The notes: generated by a model not told the origin, from the sequence alone. Positions 25,363 through 33,753 are shown, counted from the first letter of the stretch. The stretch: DNA of 64,000 nucleotides from Bacteroidota bacterium (GCA_018902795.1 JAHIQD010000007.1:26191-90190), one strand, 5' to 3'. Numbers and translations: made by a program.

Positions 25363-25788
25363 TTATTCAGATTCTGAGAGCTTTTTGATATTCTCGAAAT
25401 TCTGAGGATATTTTGTATTGAAGAAATCGACAAATTCGTCTAAGGAATTCACCTGCGCTGTTAAAAGTGTACCGTTTTCATTAGGTTCCAGCACATAATG
25501 TATTGTAGAATCTTCCCATCCCTGCGGGCTGAGTTCGCCATCTAAAATCCACCCTAAATGTTTCATTTTTAAAACCTGATTGGGAACATTTTTCTCCACC
25601 AGGTTGTACATTCCGTTATTTTTAGGATCCAGAAATCTCATAATACTTCCCTCTTCCCAATTTCCTTCGAAATAAGTTCCCTCATTCATTGCCGATGACC
25701 ATTTTTTGTAACCATCCTGAGTAAAAAGGACTTCCCATACTTTCTCCGGAGTTGCGTTAATCTGCTTTGTAAACTCTAATAATTTCAT
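25363..25788 (-). CDS. SRPBCC-domain protein (AHSA1/START-like), copy 2
   Basis: The 141-residue protein has the START-like layout: LLEFTKQINATPEKVWEVLF, YKKWSSAMNEGTYFEGNWEE and a C-terminal helix (FFNTKYPQNFENIKKL). It is clearly related in plan to the gene downstream and probably arose by duplication. It is 17 bases from the VOC-protein gene, so it is co-transcribed with it. The ligand is unknown. Confidence 0.85.
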   Translation of the reverse strand: MKLLEFTKQINATPEKVWEVLFTQDGYKKWSSAMNEGTYFEGNWEEGSIMRFLDPKNNGMYNLVEKNVPNQVLKMKHLGWILDGELSPQGWEDSTIHYVLEPNENGTLLTAQVNSLDEFVDFFNTKYPQNFENIKKLSESE

Positions 25789-25805
25789 ATGTGTTTATTT
25801 TTTAA

Positions 25806-26666
25806 TCAATAATAAGCTTTCTCAAGATCTTCGATGACAATTTTCTGCATTTTCATCATGGCTTCCATTACTTTCTGTGCCTTTGCCGGGTCAGAATCAT
25901 TCATCAGTTCAATGAGTCTTTTCGGAACAATCTGCCAACTGAATCCGAACCTGTCTTTCAGCCAGCCGCACATACTTGCTCTGCCTCCATTTGCTGTCAA
26001 TGAATTCCACAAATGGTCTGTATCTTCCTGATTATCGGTCATTACCACCATTGAAATTCCTTCGCTGAAATCAAATTGATGGTCATACGAATTATCCATG
26101 CAGAAAAAAGTATATCCATCAAGTTCAAACTGGGCGTGCTGCACATTGTCGGGAACTTCATGGGTTTCGTTTCCCACTCCGTCACCGTATTTCATCACTC
26201 CACCAATTTTTGAATTCGGGAAAGTTTTGGTGTACAGTTCCATCGCTTCCTGCGCTCTTCCATTATTTTCATGGATGTACATTAAGGTGGGAACAATTTT
26301 CTGGTCGCCCTCTTTTTCTCCAAGATAAAGTTGCCAGGTCACGCCAAACCGGTCGCGAACCCAACCGTACTTTTTGCTCCACGGATATTCGCCGAGTTCC
26401 ATTAAAACAATTCCATCTTCCGAAAGCGGTTTCCAGTATTTTTCCACTTCTTCTTCGGTTTCGCATAAAACCATGAAAGAAACGGAGGCGTTTTTTTCAA
26501 ACTGAGGACCGGCATTAAGAATCATCAATTTCTGACCAAACAGTTCAAAATTGATAACCACCGGAGTGTCTACCGTAATTTTTCCACCGAAAGTATCGGT
26601 GTAAAATTTAGCAGCCTCTGTACCGTCGCCGTTAAACCAAAGGCAGGGGAAAATATCGTTATTCAT
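25806..26666 (-). CDS. VOC-family protein with two PhnB-like domains
   Basis: The 286-residue protein has two tandem vicinal-oxygen-chelate domains of the PhnB / 3-demethylubiquinone methyltransferase-like type. Domain 1 (about 3-120) starts IFPCLWFNGDGTEAAKFYTD and ends in RDRFGVTWQLYLG. Domain 2 (about 135-265) repeats the pattern with RAQEAMELYTKTFPNSKIG and WLKDRFGFSWQIVP. The G-V/F-S/T-W-Q strand at both ends is typical. Family members act in fosfomycin-like or aldehyde detoxification or have unknown roles; the metal-binding residues of glyoxalases are not obvious here. It is part of the seven-gene run. Confidence 0.85.
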   Translation of the reverse strand: MNNDIFPCLWFNGDGTEAAKFYTDTFGGKITVDTPVVINFELFGQKLMILNAGPQFEKNASVSFMVLCETEEEVEKYWKPLSEDGIVLMELGEYPWSKKYGWVRDRFGVTWQLYLGEKEGDQKIVPTLMYIHENNGRAQEAMELYTKTFPNSKIGGVMKYGDGVGNETHEVPDNVQHAQFELDGYTFFCMDNSYDHQFDFSEGISMVVMTDNQEDTDHLWNSLTANGGRASMCGWLKDRFGFSWQIVPKRLIELMNDSDPAKAQKVMEAMMKMQKIVIEDLEKAYY

Positions 26667-26710
26667 ATTTTTTAGTTTTAAAATTTAGGTAAAAATAGGT
26701 GAATTTAATT

Positions 26711-27052
26711 TTAAATGAAACTGCTTTCTTTTTTGAATTTCACGATTTCTAAGATTAAATCATACGGAATTTCTTTATCCAAAGGAAACTGTACTGAACC
26801 TTTACCCTGTTTATAAACAGAAAGTTTTTCTGCAAATTTCTCATGTCCGTTGGGAGTCGCATAAAAACCAATATGATTTTTATATCCCGCAAAATAAACC
26901 AATGGTTTTTTATTCAGATAATAACCCGGCATCCCGTAACTGATTTTCTCTTCTGCATCAGGAACTTCGTTCAATATCACTGTTCTTATTTTCAGCATGA
27001 TGCGCTGAACATTTTCGGGAAACTGTGCAATATATTGTTCTACCGCATTCAT
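26711..27052 (-). CDS. DUF1801-family protein (YdhG/Fra-like)
   Basis: The 113-residue protein shows the DUF1801 pattern: AVEQYIAQFPENVQRIML, then AEEKISYGMPGYYLNKKP, VYFAGYKNHIGFYATP and GSVQFPLDKEIPYDLI near the end. The Bacillus member YdhG/Fra was described as a frataxin-like iron chaperone; whether this one binds iron is unknown. It is co-directional with the flanking VOC and SRPBCC genes, with gaps of 44 and 60 bases, and so is probably in their operon. Confidence 0.85.
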   Translation of the reverse strand: MNAVEQYIAQFPENVQRIMLKIRTVILNEVPDAEEKISYGMPGYYLNKKPLVYFAGYKNHIGFYATPNGHEKFAEKLSVYKQGKGSVQFPLDKEIPYDLILEIVKFKKESSFI

Positions 27053-27112
27053 TTTAATATAATTGAATTAAAAGATGCTACACTTTATTTCAGAGCGACG
27101 GTTTAGAATAGA

Positions 27113-27535
27113 CTAATTATTTTCAACGTATTTATGAAAACGGTCTAAAATGGCGTACCAGCCTACCCGCTGCATTTCTACGGAATTCTGAACTTCCGGC
27201 TCGAAAACTTCAACTACTTCTGTGGTATTTTCATCAATTTTATTAAAGAAAACTTCAATCTTTCTTCCGTCATCCAGATGGCTTTTCACCGATTCTAAAA
27301 GTTTGATTTCATCAATATAACCGGCAAAATCATACCCGAAACTTTTGTCTTTATATTCCAGGCGGTAATCAAATCTTCCGCCTTCTCTGAAATCGCTCTG
27401 TGCTTTTGGGCAATGCCAGTTGGTAGTAGGAAAATTCCACTTTACAATATGTTTCGGGTTATAAAAACAGTCCCACACTTTATTGATGGGCTTTAAGATA
27501 GTAATTTTGATGGTTAGAGGATCTTTCATTTTCAT
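27113..27535 (-). CDS. SRPBCC-domain protein (AHSA1/START-like), copy 3
   Basis: The 140-residue protein belongs to the AHSA1-like group: PLTIKITILKPINKVWDCFY, HIVKWNFPTTNWHCPKA, FREGGRFDYRLEYKD and a C-terminal helix (QRVGWYAILDRFHKYVE). It is more distant from the other two SRPBCC genes of the run than they are from each other, being closer to the group with the WN..T..WHCP motif. The ligand or role is unknown. It lies 57 bases downstream of the NTF2-like gene. Confidence 0.85.
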   Translation of the reverse strand: MKMKDPLTIKITILKPINKVWDCFYNPKHIVKWNFPTTNWHCPKAQSDFREGGRFDYRLEYKDKSFGYDFAGYIDEIKLLESVKSHLDDGRKIEVFFNKIDENTTEVVEVFEPEVQNSVEMQRVGWYAILDRFHKYVENN

Positions 27536-27592
27536 TTTTTTTTAAATTTAATGAAAAAGAACGGATTTTAAAAATCCGCCCCGCTGTTTATA

Positions 27593-27952
27593 CTATTTTT
27601 CGTTTGATTTATCAAAAACCATATAGCTGCTAAGTGATCCGATTTTCCCGTCCTTTATTTTGTAAACATCGGCAAAATGGGAGGTTTCCTCTTTTCCGTC
27701 TTTTTCTGTAATAATGCTTCCGTCCGCGATTACCGTGTCTCCTTCTCCTACCACGTTGTGGATGTTCAGATTTAACACCCTGTCAGGTCCACTGTTATCT
27801 AAAAATTTACGCAGATTGTCCTTACCTACAATGTCATCCATCCCGAAACCCGGCCAGTTTACCCTTACATCATCAGCTAAAACTTCGTAAGCTTTGTCAT
27901 TATTTACAAACAGATTTTCGAAAAACTGCTTTGCCAATTGTTTGTTATTCAT
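27593..27952 (-). CDS. NTF2-like / SnoaL-type nuclear transport factor 2 family protein
   Basis: The 119-residue protein is a cone-shaped NTF2-like fold: KQLAKQFFENLFVNNDKAY as the first helices, VRVNWPGFGMDDIVGKD, and beta strands NIHNVVGEGDTVIADGSIIT and HFADVYKIKDGKIGSL. The last pattern is typical of limonene-epoxide hydrolase / SnoaL-like proteins, but catalytic Asp-Arg residues cannot be assigned with confidence. It is in the seven-gene run, 45 bases after the DinB gene. Confidence 0.8.
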   Translation of the reverse strand: MNNKQLAKQFFENLFVNNDKAYEVLADDVRVNWPGFGMDDIVGKDNLRKFLDNSGPDRVLNLNIHNVVGEGDTVIADGSIITEKDGKEETSHFADVYKIKDGKIGSLSSYMVFDKSNEK

Positions 27953-27997
27953 GGTAATTTATGTTTTTTTTGAAGTTTCATTTTCACCGGAAGTTCA

Positions 27998-28522
27998 TTA
28001 GTATTTCAAATTTTCATCCAGGTCATAACTCATTCCCTTTAAACCCAGCATTTTCCGCATCAAACCGATTTGTCCTAAAAGATAGTCTTCACGGCCAATA
28101 CACATCCCAATCATATTCAGGACATTTTCTTTGACGAAAGGAATATTCATTCCAAAAGAAATGGGTTCTTCCAGTTGTTGATCGGTTGCATCCAAAAGTT
28201 TTTGATAAACTTTAGGGGAAATTTGCGCAAAATTTTTCTTCAGCGTTTCCAGTGAAGGATAATTGAGATTTTGGTCCAGTGCTTTACCTTCTTTAAAAAG
28301 TTCTTCGTGCGGATCCTTATCTTCAATTCCGAGCAAACCGGCAATCCAGTACCGGCAGTTCACAATATTGCCCGTCATCCAAATCACATGATTGGTGTGG
28401 TTATCAATTCTTTTCAGCGCATCAGCTTCTGAAATTCCGTCCAAAGCATTTTTAAAACTTTGGGAATGCATTCTGTAGGCAGGAATGACGATTTCGAGTT
28501 TTTGAGATTTTGAAGTATCCAT
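27998..28522 (-). CDS. DinB-family (DfsB-like) four-helix protein
   Basis: The 174-residue protein is probably a four-helix bundle of the DinB/YfiT superfamily, with HSQFKNALDGIS-like first helix, NHTNHVIWMTGNIVNCRYWI and MCIGREDYLLGQIGLMRKML. Family members bind a metal through three histidines and many are thiol-dependent transferases (bacillithiol or similar). Here a histidine pair near NHTNHV is visible, but the later ligands are not clear. It is the first gene after the promoter at 28548 and so leads the seven-gene run. Confidence 0.78.
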   Translation of the reverse strand: MDTSKSQKLEIVIPAYRMHSQSFKNALDGISEADALKRIDNHTNHVIWMTGNIVNCRYWIAGLLGIEDKDPHEELFKEGKALDQNLNYPSLETLKKNFAQISPKVYQKLLDATDQQLEEPISFGMNIPFVKENVLNMIGMCIGREDYLLGQIGLMRKMLGLKGMSYDLDENLKY

Positions 28523-28547
28523 AACATTTTGTTTTTGAAACTGTTAT

Positions 28548-28555
28548 CAAAGTTA
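28548..28555 (-). promoter_or_regulatory. -7 element of the DinB-led gene run
   Basis: On the minus strand the sequence is TAACTTTG, matching TAnnTTTG, 25 bases before the DinB start codon. It is the only consensus I see for the seven genes down to 24904. Confidence 0.55.
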
Positions 28556-28661
28556 AGGCAAAAAGATGAAGTTAAATCTTTTTCTAAAATCAAAAATTAT
28601 TTTCTAAAAACTCCTGTCACTATTTAGCATTAGCAACAGAGTTATAATTCTGGATTTATTC

Positions 28662-28694
28662 AAAAAAAAACGCAAATTGCTTTGCGTTTTTTTT
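28662..28694 (-). terminator. Terminator of tpx
   Basis: On the minus strand AAACGCAAA pairs with TTTGCGTTT around a 4-base loop, with a run of T behind it. Confidence 0.9.
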
Positions 28695-28701
28695 TCAAAA
28701 G

Positions 28702-29199
28702 TTATTTTAAAGCGTTTAAAGCTTTGTCATAATCCGGTTCCTGAACTATTTCCGGCACCTGTTCTGTGTAAATTACTTTGCCGTGTTCATCCGTGACAAT
28801 CACCGCTCTGCTCAGCAGCCCTTTCATTGGGGAATCTACCAAAGTCACGCCATAATCATCGCCAAAAGTTCCACGGAAATCGGATAAAGACTCCACGTGA
28901 TCCAATCCTTCTGCGGCGCAAAATCTACCCAATGCAAATGGCAAATCTTTGGATACATTGATCACGACCGTATTTTCGAGATTACCCGCTTCCCAGTTGA
29001 ATTTTCTGGCGGAAGCTGCACAAATACCCGTATCAATACTTGGGAAGATGTTGAAAATCTTTTTTTTGCCCTCATAATCCGAAAGCGTTTTTACTTCAAG
29101 CTTATCATTAACAAGGGCGAAATCCTTTACCGTTAAACCAATTTCAGGTAAGTGCCCTATCGAATGAATTTCATTTCCTTTCAATGTAATATCTGCCAT
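28702..29199 (-). CDS. tpx: Thiol peroxidase (atypical 2-Cys peroxiredoxin)
   Basis: The 165-residue thiol peroxidase reduces hydrogen peroxide and organic hydroperoxides using thioredoxin. The peroxidatic cysteine is C60 in FPSIDTGICAASARKFN and the resolving cysteine is C94 in FALGRFCAAEGL, as in E. coli Tpx. The active-site Thr and Arg of the family are present. The length is usual. It is transcribed as a single gene from a promoter with -7 box TATTTTTG (29219-29226), divergent from icd. It acts in the cytosol, or possibly the periplasm in other species; no signal peptide is seen here. Confidence 0.95.
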   Translation of the reverse strand: MADITLKGNEIHSIGHLPEIGLTVKDFALVNDKLEVKTLSDYEGKKKIFNIFPSIDTGICAASARKFNWEAGNLENTVVINVSKDLPFALGRFCAAEGLDHVESLSDFRGTFGDDYGVTLVDSPMKGLLSRAVIVTDEHGKVIYTEQVPEIVQEPDYDKALNALK

Positions 29200-29218
29200 A
29201 ATTTATTTTTTTGTTTCT

Positions 29219-29226
29219 CAAAAATA
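29219..29226 (-). promoter_or_regulatory. -7 promoter element of tpx
   Basis: On the minus strand the sequence is TATTTTTG, 19 bases before the tpx ATG. Confidence 0.55.
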
Positions 29227-29315
29227 GGGATTAAAAGCTGAATTTCATTTTAAATAAAGGTTAAATTAATCTTAAAGTTAGCCGTCGCGCTCTTTCATAC
29301 TCCTATTAAATTCCT

Positions 29316-29323
29316 TAAATTTG
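29316..29323 (+). promoter_or_regulatory. -7 promoter element of icd
   Basis: TAAATTTG fits the consensus, with its end 34 bases before the icd ATG. The -33 region has TTTC rather than TTTG. Confidence 0.55.
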
Positions 29324-29357
29324 TGCTTCCCGAAATCAAAAAATAAAAAATTATATA

Positions 29358-31577
29358 ATGGCAGAAAAATCCAAAATCGTCTATACTTTGACAGACGAAG
29401 CGCCAATGTTGGCCACCCATTCTTTCTTACCGATTGTTGAAGCTTTTACCAAAACCGCAGCTATTGAAATTTCCCCTAAAGACATTTCACTTTCAGGAAG
29501 AATTTTAGCCAATTTCCCGGAATTTCTGAATGACAACCAAAAAGTAGAAGACGCTTTGGCAGAACTTGGAAAATTAGCCACAACTCCTGAAGCCAATATT
29601 ATCAAATTGCCCAATATTTCTGCTTCTGCACCACAGTTGGATGCAGCGATTGCTGAACTGCAGAAACACGGTTTCGCAGTTCCGAATTATCCTGCCGAAC
29701 CAAAAAATGCTGAGGAAGAAGCCATCAAAGCAAAATACGCGAAAGTTTTAGGAAGTGCTGTAAATCCTGTACTTCGTGAAGGAAATTCTGACAGAAGAGC
29801 ACCGAAAGCCGTAAAAAATTACGCGAAAGCAAACCCTCACAAAATGGGTATTTGGAGTGCAGATTCAAAAACAAAAGTGGCTCACATGAGCAGCGGCGAT
29901 TTCTACGGAACTGAAAAATCAGTCACTGTAGAAAATGACTCTCAGTTTAAAATTGAATTTTTTGGAAATGACGGTTCTGTGAAAGAACTGAAAGGTCTTT
30001 CTCCTTTAAAAGCAGGGGAAATTATCGATACTTCAGTGATGAGTCTTTCGGCACTGAAAAGTTTTACTGCAGATGCCATTGCTGAAGCTAAAGCTGCAAA
30101 CGTCCTGCTTTCAGCTCATTTGAAAGCAACGATGATGAAAATTTCTGATCCAGTCATCTTCGGGGCAATTGTTCAGGTTTTCTTTAAAGACGTTTTTGAA
30201 AAATATGCCGGTTTATTCGATGAATTGGATATTAATCCAAATAACGGTCTTCAGGATTTATTCGATAAAATCTCAGGAAATGAGAAAGAGGCAGAAATTA
30301 AAGCCGATATCGAAAAAACTTTGGAAAACGGACCAGCCGTTGCCATGGTGAATTCAGATAAAGGAATTACCAATTTCCATGTACCTTCAGATGTGATTGT
30401 AGATGCTTCTATGGCAGCATTAATTAGAGGTGGAGGTAAAATGTGGAACAAAGCCGGCCAGGAAGAAGATACGATTGCCATGATTCCGGACAGAAGCTAT
30501 GCCGGTTTCTATCAGGCTGCAATTGATGATATGAAAAAGCACGGAGCGCTTGATCCGCGAACAATGGGATCTGTCCCAAATGTTGGATTAATGGCTCAGA
30601 AAGCTGAAGAATATGGTTCTCACGATAAAACTTTCCAGATCACTGCAGACGGAAAAGTAAAGGTTTCGGATGCTGAAGGAAACATTTTCATGGAACAGGA
30701 AGTTCAGAAAGGAGATATTTTCAGAATGTGTCAGGTTAAAGATGCGCCCATTCAGGATTGGGTGAAATTAGCGGTAAACAGAGCAAGACTTTCTGATACT
30801 CCGGCTATTTTCTGGTTAGATAATCAAAGAGCACACGACAGAGAAATGATCAAGAAGGTTGAAAAATATCTGAAAGATTATGACACCACAGGTTTAGACA
30901 TCCAGATTCTGAATATCGAAGATGCGATGACTTTAACTTTAGAAAGAATAAGAAAAGGTTTAGATACGATTTCAGTTTCAGGAAATGTTTTGAGAGATTA
31001 TTTAACCGATCTTTTCCCGATTTTAGAACTTGGAACTTCGGCAAAAATGCTTTCCATTGTTCCACTGATGAACGGAGGCGGACTGTTTGAAACAGGCGCA
31101 GGAGGCTCTGCACCGAAACATATCGAGCAGTTTATTGAAGAAGGATATTTAAGATGGGATTCTTTAGGAGAATTCATGGCTTTACAGGCAAGTCTCGAGC
31201 ATTTGGCTCAAACTCAAAACAATGAAAAAGCACAGGTTTTAGCGGACGCTTTGGATGTGGCTAACGAGAAATTTTTAGCAGAAGATAAATCACCGGCAAG
31301 AAAGGTGGGATCTATTGACAACAGAGGTTCGCACTTCTATCTGGCGATGTATTGGGCAGAAGCTTTGGCCAATCAGACCAAAGATGCAGATCTTGCTGAA
31401 ACTTTCAAACCTGTTGCACAAGCAATGTTTGAAAACGAAGCAAAAATTAATGAAGAATTAATCGGTGCACAGGGAAAACCTCAGGATATTGGCGGTTATT
31501 ATCAGCCAAATGGAGCGAAAACAGATGCAGCAATGAGACCTTCAGAAACCCTGAACAAAATTGTAAGCTCAATTTAA
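29358..31577 (+). CDS. icd: Isocitrate dehydrogenase, NADP-dependent, monomeric type
   Basis: The 739-residue enzyme has the length and composition of monomeric (IDH-II, Azotobacter type) isocitrate dehydrogenase, unrelated in fold size to the dimeric E. coli enzyme. Diagnostic stretches include KIVYTLTDEAPMLATHSFLP, VLREGNSDRRAPKAVKNYAK, HPHKMGIWSADSK-like and DNRGSHFYLAMYWAEALA near the end. It converts isocitrate to 2-oxoglutarate and CO2 in the TCA cycle, giving NADPH. It is a single-gene unit with promoter at 29316 and terminator at 31625, divergent from tpx. The monomeric type is common in flavobacteria. Confidence 0.96.
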   Translation: MAEKSKIVYTLTDEAPMLATHSFLPIVEAFTKTAAIEISPKDISLSGRILANFPEFLNDNQKVEDALAELGKLATTPEANIIKLPNISASAPQLDAAIAELQKHGFAVPNYPAEPKNAEEEAIKAKYAKVLGSAVNPVLREGNSDRRAPKAVKNYAKANPHKMGIWSADSKTKVAHMSSGDFYGTEKSVTVENDSQFKIEFFGNDGSVKELKGLSPLKAGEIIDTSVMSLSALKSFTADAIAEAKAANVLLSAHLKATMMKISDPVIFGAIVQVFFKDVFEKYAGLFDELDINPNNGLQDLFDKISGNEKEAEIKADIEKTLENGPAVAMVNSDKGITNFHVPSDVIVDASMAALIRGGGKMWNKAGQEEDTIAMIPDRSYAGFYQAAIDDMKKHGALDPRTMGSVPNVGLMAQKAEEYGSHDKTFQITADGKVKVSDAEGNIFMEQEVQKGDIFRMCQVKDAPIQDWVKLAVNRARLSDTPAIFWLDNQRAHDREMIKKVEKYLKDYDTTGLDIQILNIEDAMTLTLERIRKGLDTISVSGNVLRDYLTDLFPILELGTSAKMLSIVPLMNGGGLFETGAGGSAPKHIEQFIEEGYLRWDSLGEFMALQASLEHLAQTQNNEKAQVLADALDVANEKFLAEDKSPARKVGSIDNRGSHFYLAMYWAEALANQTKDADLAETFKPVAQAMFENEAKINEELIGAQGKPQDIGGYYQPNGAKTDAAMRPSETLNKIVSSI

Positions 31578-31624
31578 TATTTTAATCTTTTTTGATTTTT
31601 CAAGAAAGACTAAATTTTATAAGA

Positions 31625-31656
31625 AAAACTTCCCGAAAATTTCGGGAAGTTTTTTT
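31625..31656. terminator. Bidirectional terminator between icd and the membrane-protein gene
   Basis: The 10-bp core stem ACTTCCCGAA / TTCGGGAAGT is lengthened by A and T runs, with a long T tract on the plus strand and a shorter one on the minus strand. It lies between two convergent genes. Confidence 0.88.
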
Positions 31657-32250
31657 TTATTTCAGATCGTCATACGTTTTTTTAATTTTCCTGATATTTT
31701 TTCCGTAAAAATGATGAAACCACCATCTACCGAAGAGATAAAGCGTAACCAGCATCAACAGGCAGCATCCTATAAAAATCAAAATAAATTCTGCACCATC
31801 CAGCATTTTCAAATTGGGCATATAATCGAAAATCAAAAGCATTTCGCAAACTACAAAAGGTACAAATGCAAGATAAAAAGACACGTAATACTGCTCGTTC
31901 AGTTTAAACTGAAACATCAGGTCTTTAAGGCTGTCTTTGGTATTGAGGTTTATTTCGCCCATATTTTTGTACAGCTGAAAAAATTTAAAGAAATAAAAAC
32001 CGGTGACCATCATCATCGATGCGACCAAGGTAATACAGTAGACTTTAAATTTGAAAAAATGAAAATCCTTAAAAATAAAAAACAGGATGATGAGTATAAA
32101 CATCACAACCGTACTCCAGAATTCGTTTCTCATTTTTTTTCTGAGCTGCTCCAGGGGAAGATGAATTTCTTTCTGCTGTTCTGTACTTATTTCGGGGGTT
32201 TCAGAGATTTTCTCATTGCTCCACATTTCTTTTAAATTATCTAGTTCCAT
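31657..32250 (-). CDS. Membrane protein encoded with an ECF sigma factor
   Basis: The 197-residue protein has a short cytosolic N-terminal part (MELDNLKEMWSNEKISETPE, with many acidic residues) and then four membrane helices. Visible helices include FWSTVVMFILIILFFIF and YVSFYLAFVPFVVCEMLLIF, and the tail is RKIKKTYDDLK. Its first 14 bases overlap the end of the sigma-factor gene, so translation is coupled. The arrangement suggests an anti-sigma factor that holds the sigma factor at the membrane, but the zinc-type anti-sigma domain is missing, so this is inference from position only. Confidence 0.75.
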   Translation of the reverse strand: MELDNLKEMWSNEKISETPEISTEQQKEIHLPLEQLRKKMRNEFWSTVVMFILIILFFIFKDFHFFKFKVYCITLVASMMMVTGFYFFKFFQLYKNMGEINLNTKDSLKDLMFQFKLNEQYYVSFYLAFVPFVVCEMLLIFDYMPNLKMLDGAEFILIFIGCCLLMLVTLYLFGRWWFHHFYGKNIRKIKKTYDDLK

Positions 32251-32746
32251 GATAGGTTGTATTAATAAGTTCTTTTAATTTTTCTTTCGCGCGGTTCAGT
32301 TTCACCCTTGCATTTACTTCCGTAATCCCGAGCTGTTCTGCGATCTGTTTTCCTGAATAATTCTCCAGATAATAGAAAACAAGCGCTTTATCGATGGTAT
32401 TCAACTGATTGATGGCTTCATACATTTTCTTCAGTTTCTGCTCGTCTTCATCGTTGTAATCTTCCTGATTGATTTTAAAATTTCCGACGTCATCGTTTTG
32501 AATGAAACTTCTCTTTTTTTCAGATTTCAGGAAAAGAATCGCGGTGTTCAAAGCAATCCGGTAAAGCCATGTCGAAAACTCACTTCTCCCTTCAAAGGAA
32601 GGATACGCTTTCCACACCTGAAAAGTAATTTCCTGAAAAAGGTCTTTCTGGTCGTCGAAATTATCCATATACATTTTAGAAATCTTGAAAATCACACCTT
32701 TGTGTTTTTCCATTTTTTCTAAAAATTCTTTTTCTAATGATGACAT
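32237..32746 (-). CDS. ECF-type RNA polymerase sigma factor
   Basis: The 169-residue protein has region 2 as FDDQKDLFQEITFQVWKAY with the -10-binding SFEGRSEFSTWLYRIALNT. Region 4 has YEAINQLNTIDKALVFYYLE followed by the helix-turn-helix YSGKQIAEQLGITEVNARVK. It belongs to the small ECF group common in Bacteroidetes. It is followed, with a 14-base overlap, by a four-helix membrane protein gene that may encode its regulator. It is divergent from the AraC-type gene, whose promoter starts 74 bases away. Confidence 0.9.
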   Translation of the reverse strand: MSSLEKEFLEKMEKHKGVIFKISKMYMDNFDDQKDLFQEITFQVWKAYPSFEGRSEFSTWLYRIALNTAILFLKSEKKRSFIQNDDVGNFKINQEDYNDEDEQKLKKMYEAINQLNTIDKALVFYYLENYSGKQIAEQLGITEVNARVKLNRAKEKLKELINTTYHGTR

Positions 32747-32819
32747 ATTTTGCGGTAATCTAAGAAGTAAGTAGCAATATAAAATATTTGTTACAAAAAA
32801 TTCTGAAAATTATCACAGA

Positions 32820-32850
32820 TTGAGAAACTCATTCAAATAATGTATTTTTA
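32820..32850 (+). promoter_or_regulatory. Promoter of the AraC-type gene
   Basis: A -33 TTG (32820-32822) is 20 bases from TATTTTTA (32843-32850), one base off the -7 consensus. Predicted +1 is about 32854, one base before the ATG at 32855. This favours that ATG over the one at 32840, which lies inside the promoter. Confidence 0.5.
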
Positions 32851-32854
32851 CGGA

Positions 32855-33688
32855 ATGGAAAACAAAAATTTTTCAGTGCTTCAGAAACTCAACAGTGATT
32901 TTGAAAAGGTCTTCAGCGACGCTTTTTATCATATTTTCCTTTTCAGTGGTGAGGGGAAAATAATTGTTGATTTTGTAGAATACGATTTTAAAGGCAAAAC
33001 CGTTTTTTTCACTTCACCTTTTCAGAACATCCAAATTCTGAGCAAAGACAGTATTGAAATCAAAATGCTGAGTTTCCACGGCGATTTTTACTGTATTGAA
33101 TTCCATAAAAAAGAAGTCGCCTGCAACGGTTTGCTCTTCAATAATATTTATCTTTTCCCGCATTTTTCTTTAACTGAAAGTACTTTTGATGAAATTTCAG
33201 AATATTTTTCAAAGATCAAAGAAATCAATCCTTCAGAAGATTTTTCCGGCGCGGTTTTACGTTCCTATCTGCAGTTGATTTTAGCAATCAGCAGTAAGGT
33301 AAAAAGCAAATTTCTTCCTGAAAACAGTCTGATACAGAAAGATTTCAAAGAACTTAAAGATTTTCAGAATCTCGTTGAGCAGCATTTTATTATGGAAAAA
33401 AGCCCGGCTTTTTATGCAGATTTACTTCACATTTCACCCAATACTTTAAGCAAGAAAATAAAAGCAGAATTCTCGAAAACACCTTCGCAAATCATTCAGG
33501 AAAGGGTAATTTTAGAAGCCAAGAAACAGATTCATCTCACGCGGAAATCTATGAAAGAAATTGCTGCACAACTCCATTTTGAAGATGAATTCTATTTCAG
33601 TAAATATTTTAAAAAGTACACTGGAATTTCACCCACCCAGTTCCGTGACGAAGCCGGAATTTCAATTGTGGCAGATCTGTACAAATAA
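32855..33688 (+). CDS. AraC-family transcriptional regulator
   Basis: The 277-residue regulator, from MENKNFSVLQKLN, has an N-terminal cupin-like sensing half (residues 1-165) and a C-terminal AraC double helix-turn-helix. The second half is seen as PAFYADLLHISPNTLSKKIK, then RKSMKEIAAQLHFEDEFYFS and KKYTGISPTQFRDE, the classic AraC signature. The sensing half carries two cysteines close together (FYCIEF and EVACNG). The next gene, same strand, encodes an RclC-like membrane protein; E. coli RclR, an AraC regulator that senses hypochlorous acid with cysteines, controls rclABC. A similar pairing here is plausible but unproven. Confidence 0.85.
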   Translation: MENKNFSVLQKLNSDFEKVFSDAFYHIFLFSGEGKIIVDFVEYDFKGKTVFFTSPFQNIQILSKDSIEIKMLSFHGDFYCIEFHKKEVACNGLLFNNIYLFPHFSLTESTFDEISEYFSKIKEINPSEDFSGAVLRSYLQLILAISSKVKSKFLPENSLIQKDFKELKDFQNLVEQHFIMEKSPAFYADLLHISPNTLSKKIKAEFSKTPSQIIQERVILEAKKQIHLTRKSMKEIAAQLHFEDEFYFSKYFKKYTGISPTQFRDEAGISIVADLYK

Positions 33689-33727
33689 CTGCCGGAAATT
33701 TCCATTTCATCACACGTTTTTACGACA

Positions 33728-33735
33728 TAAATTTG
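33728..33735 (+). promoter_or_regulatory. -7 promoter element of the RclC-like gene
   Basis: TAAATTTG matches TAnnTTTG. It overlaps the TTG at 33733, so that upstream start is unlikely, and the ATG at 33754 is preferred. Confidence 0.55.
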
Positions 33736-33753
33736 CCTGTAAACCAAATATTT

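Noticed and set aside
31711..32235. A 174-codon plus-strand open frame opposite the membrane-protein gene.
   Set aside because: It is antisense to the gene coupled with the ECF sigma factor and shows no recognisable protein features.
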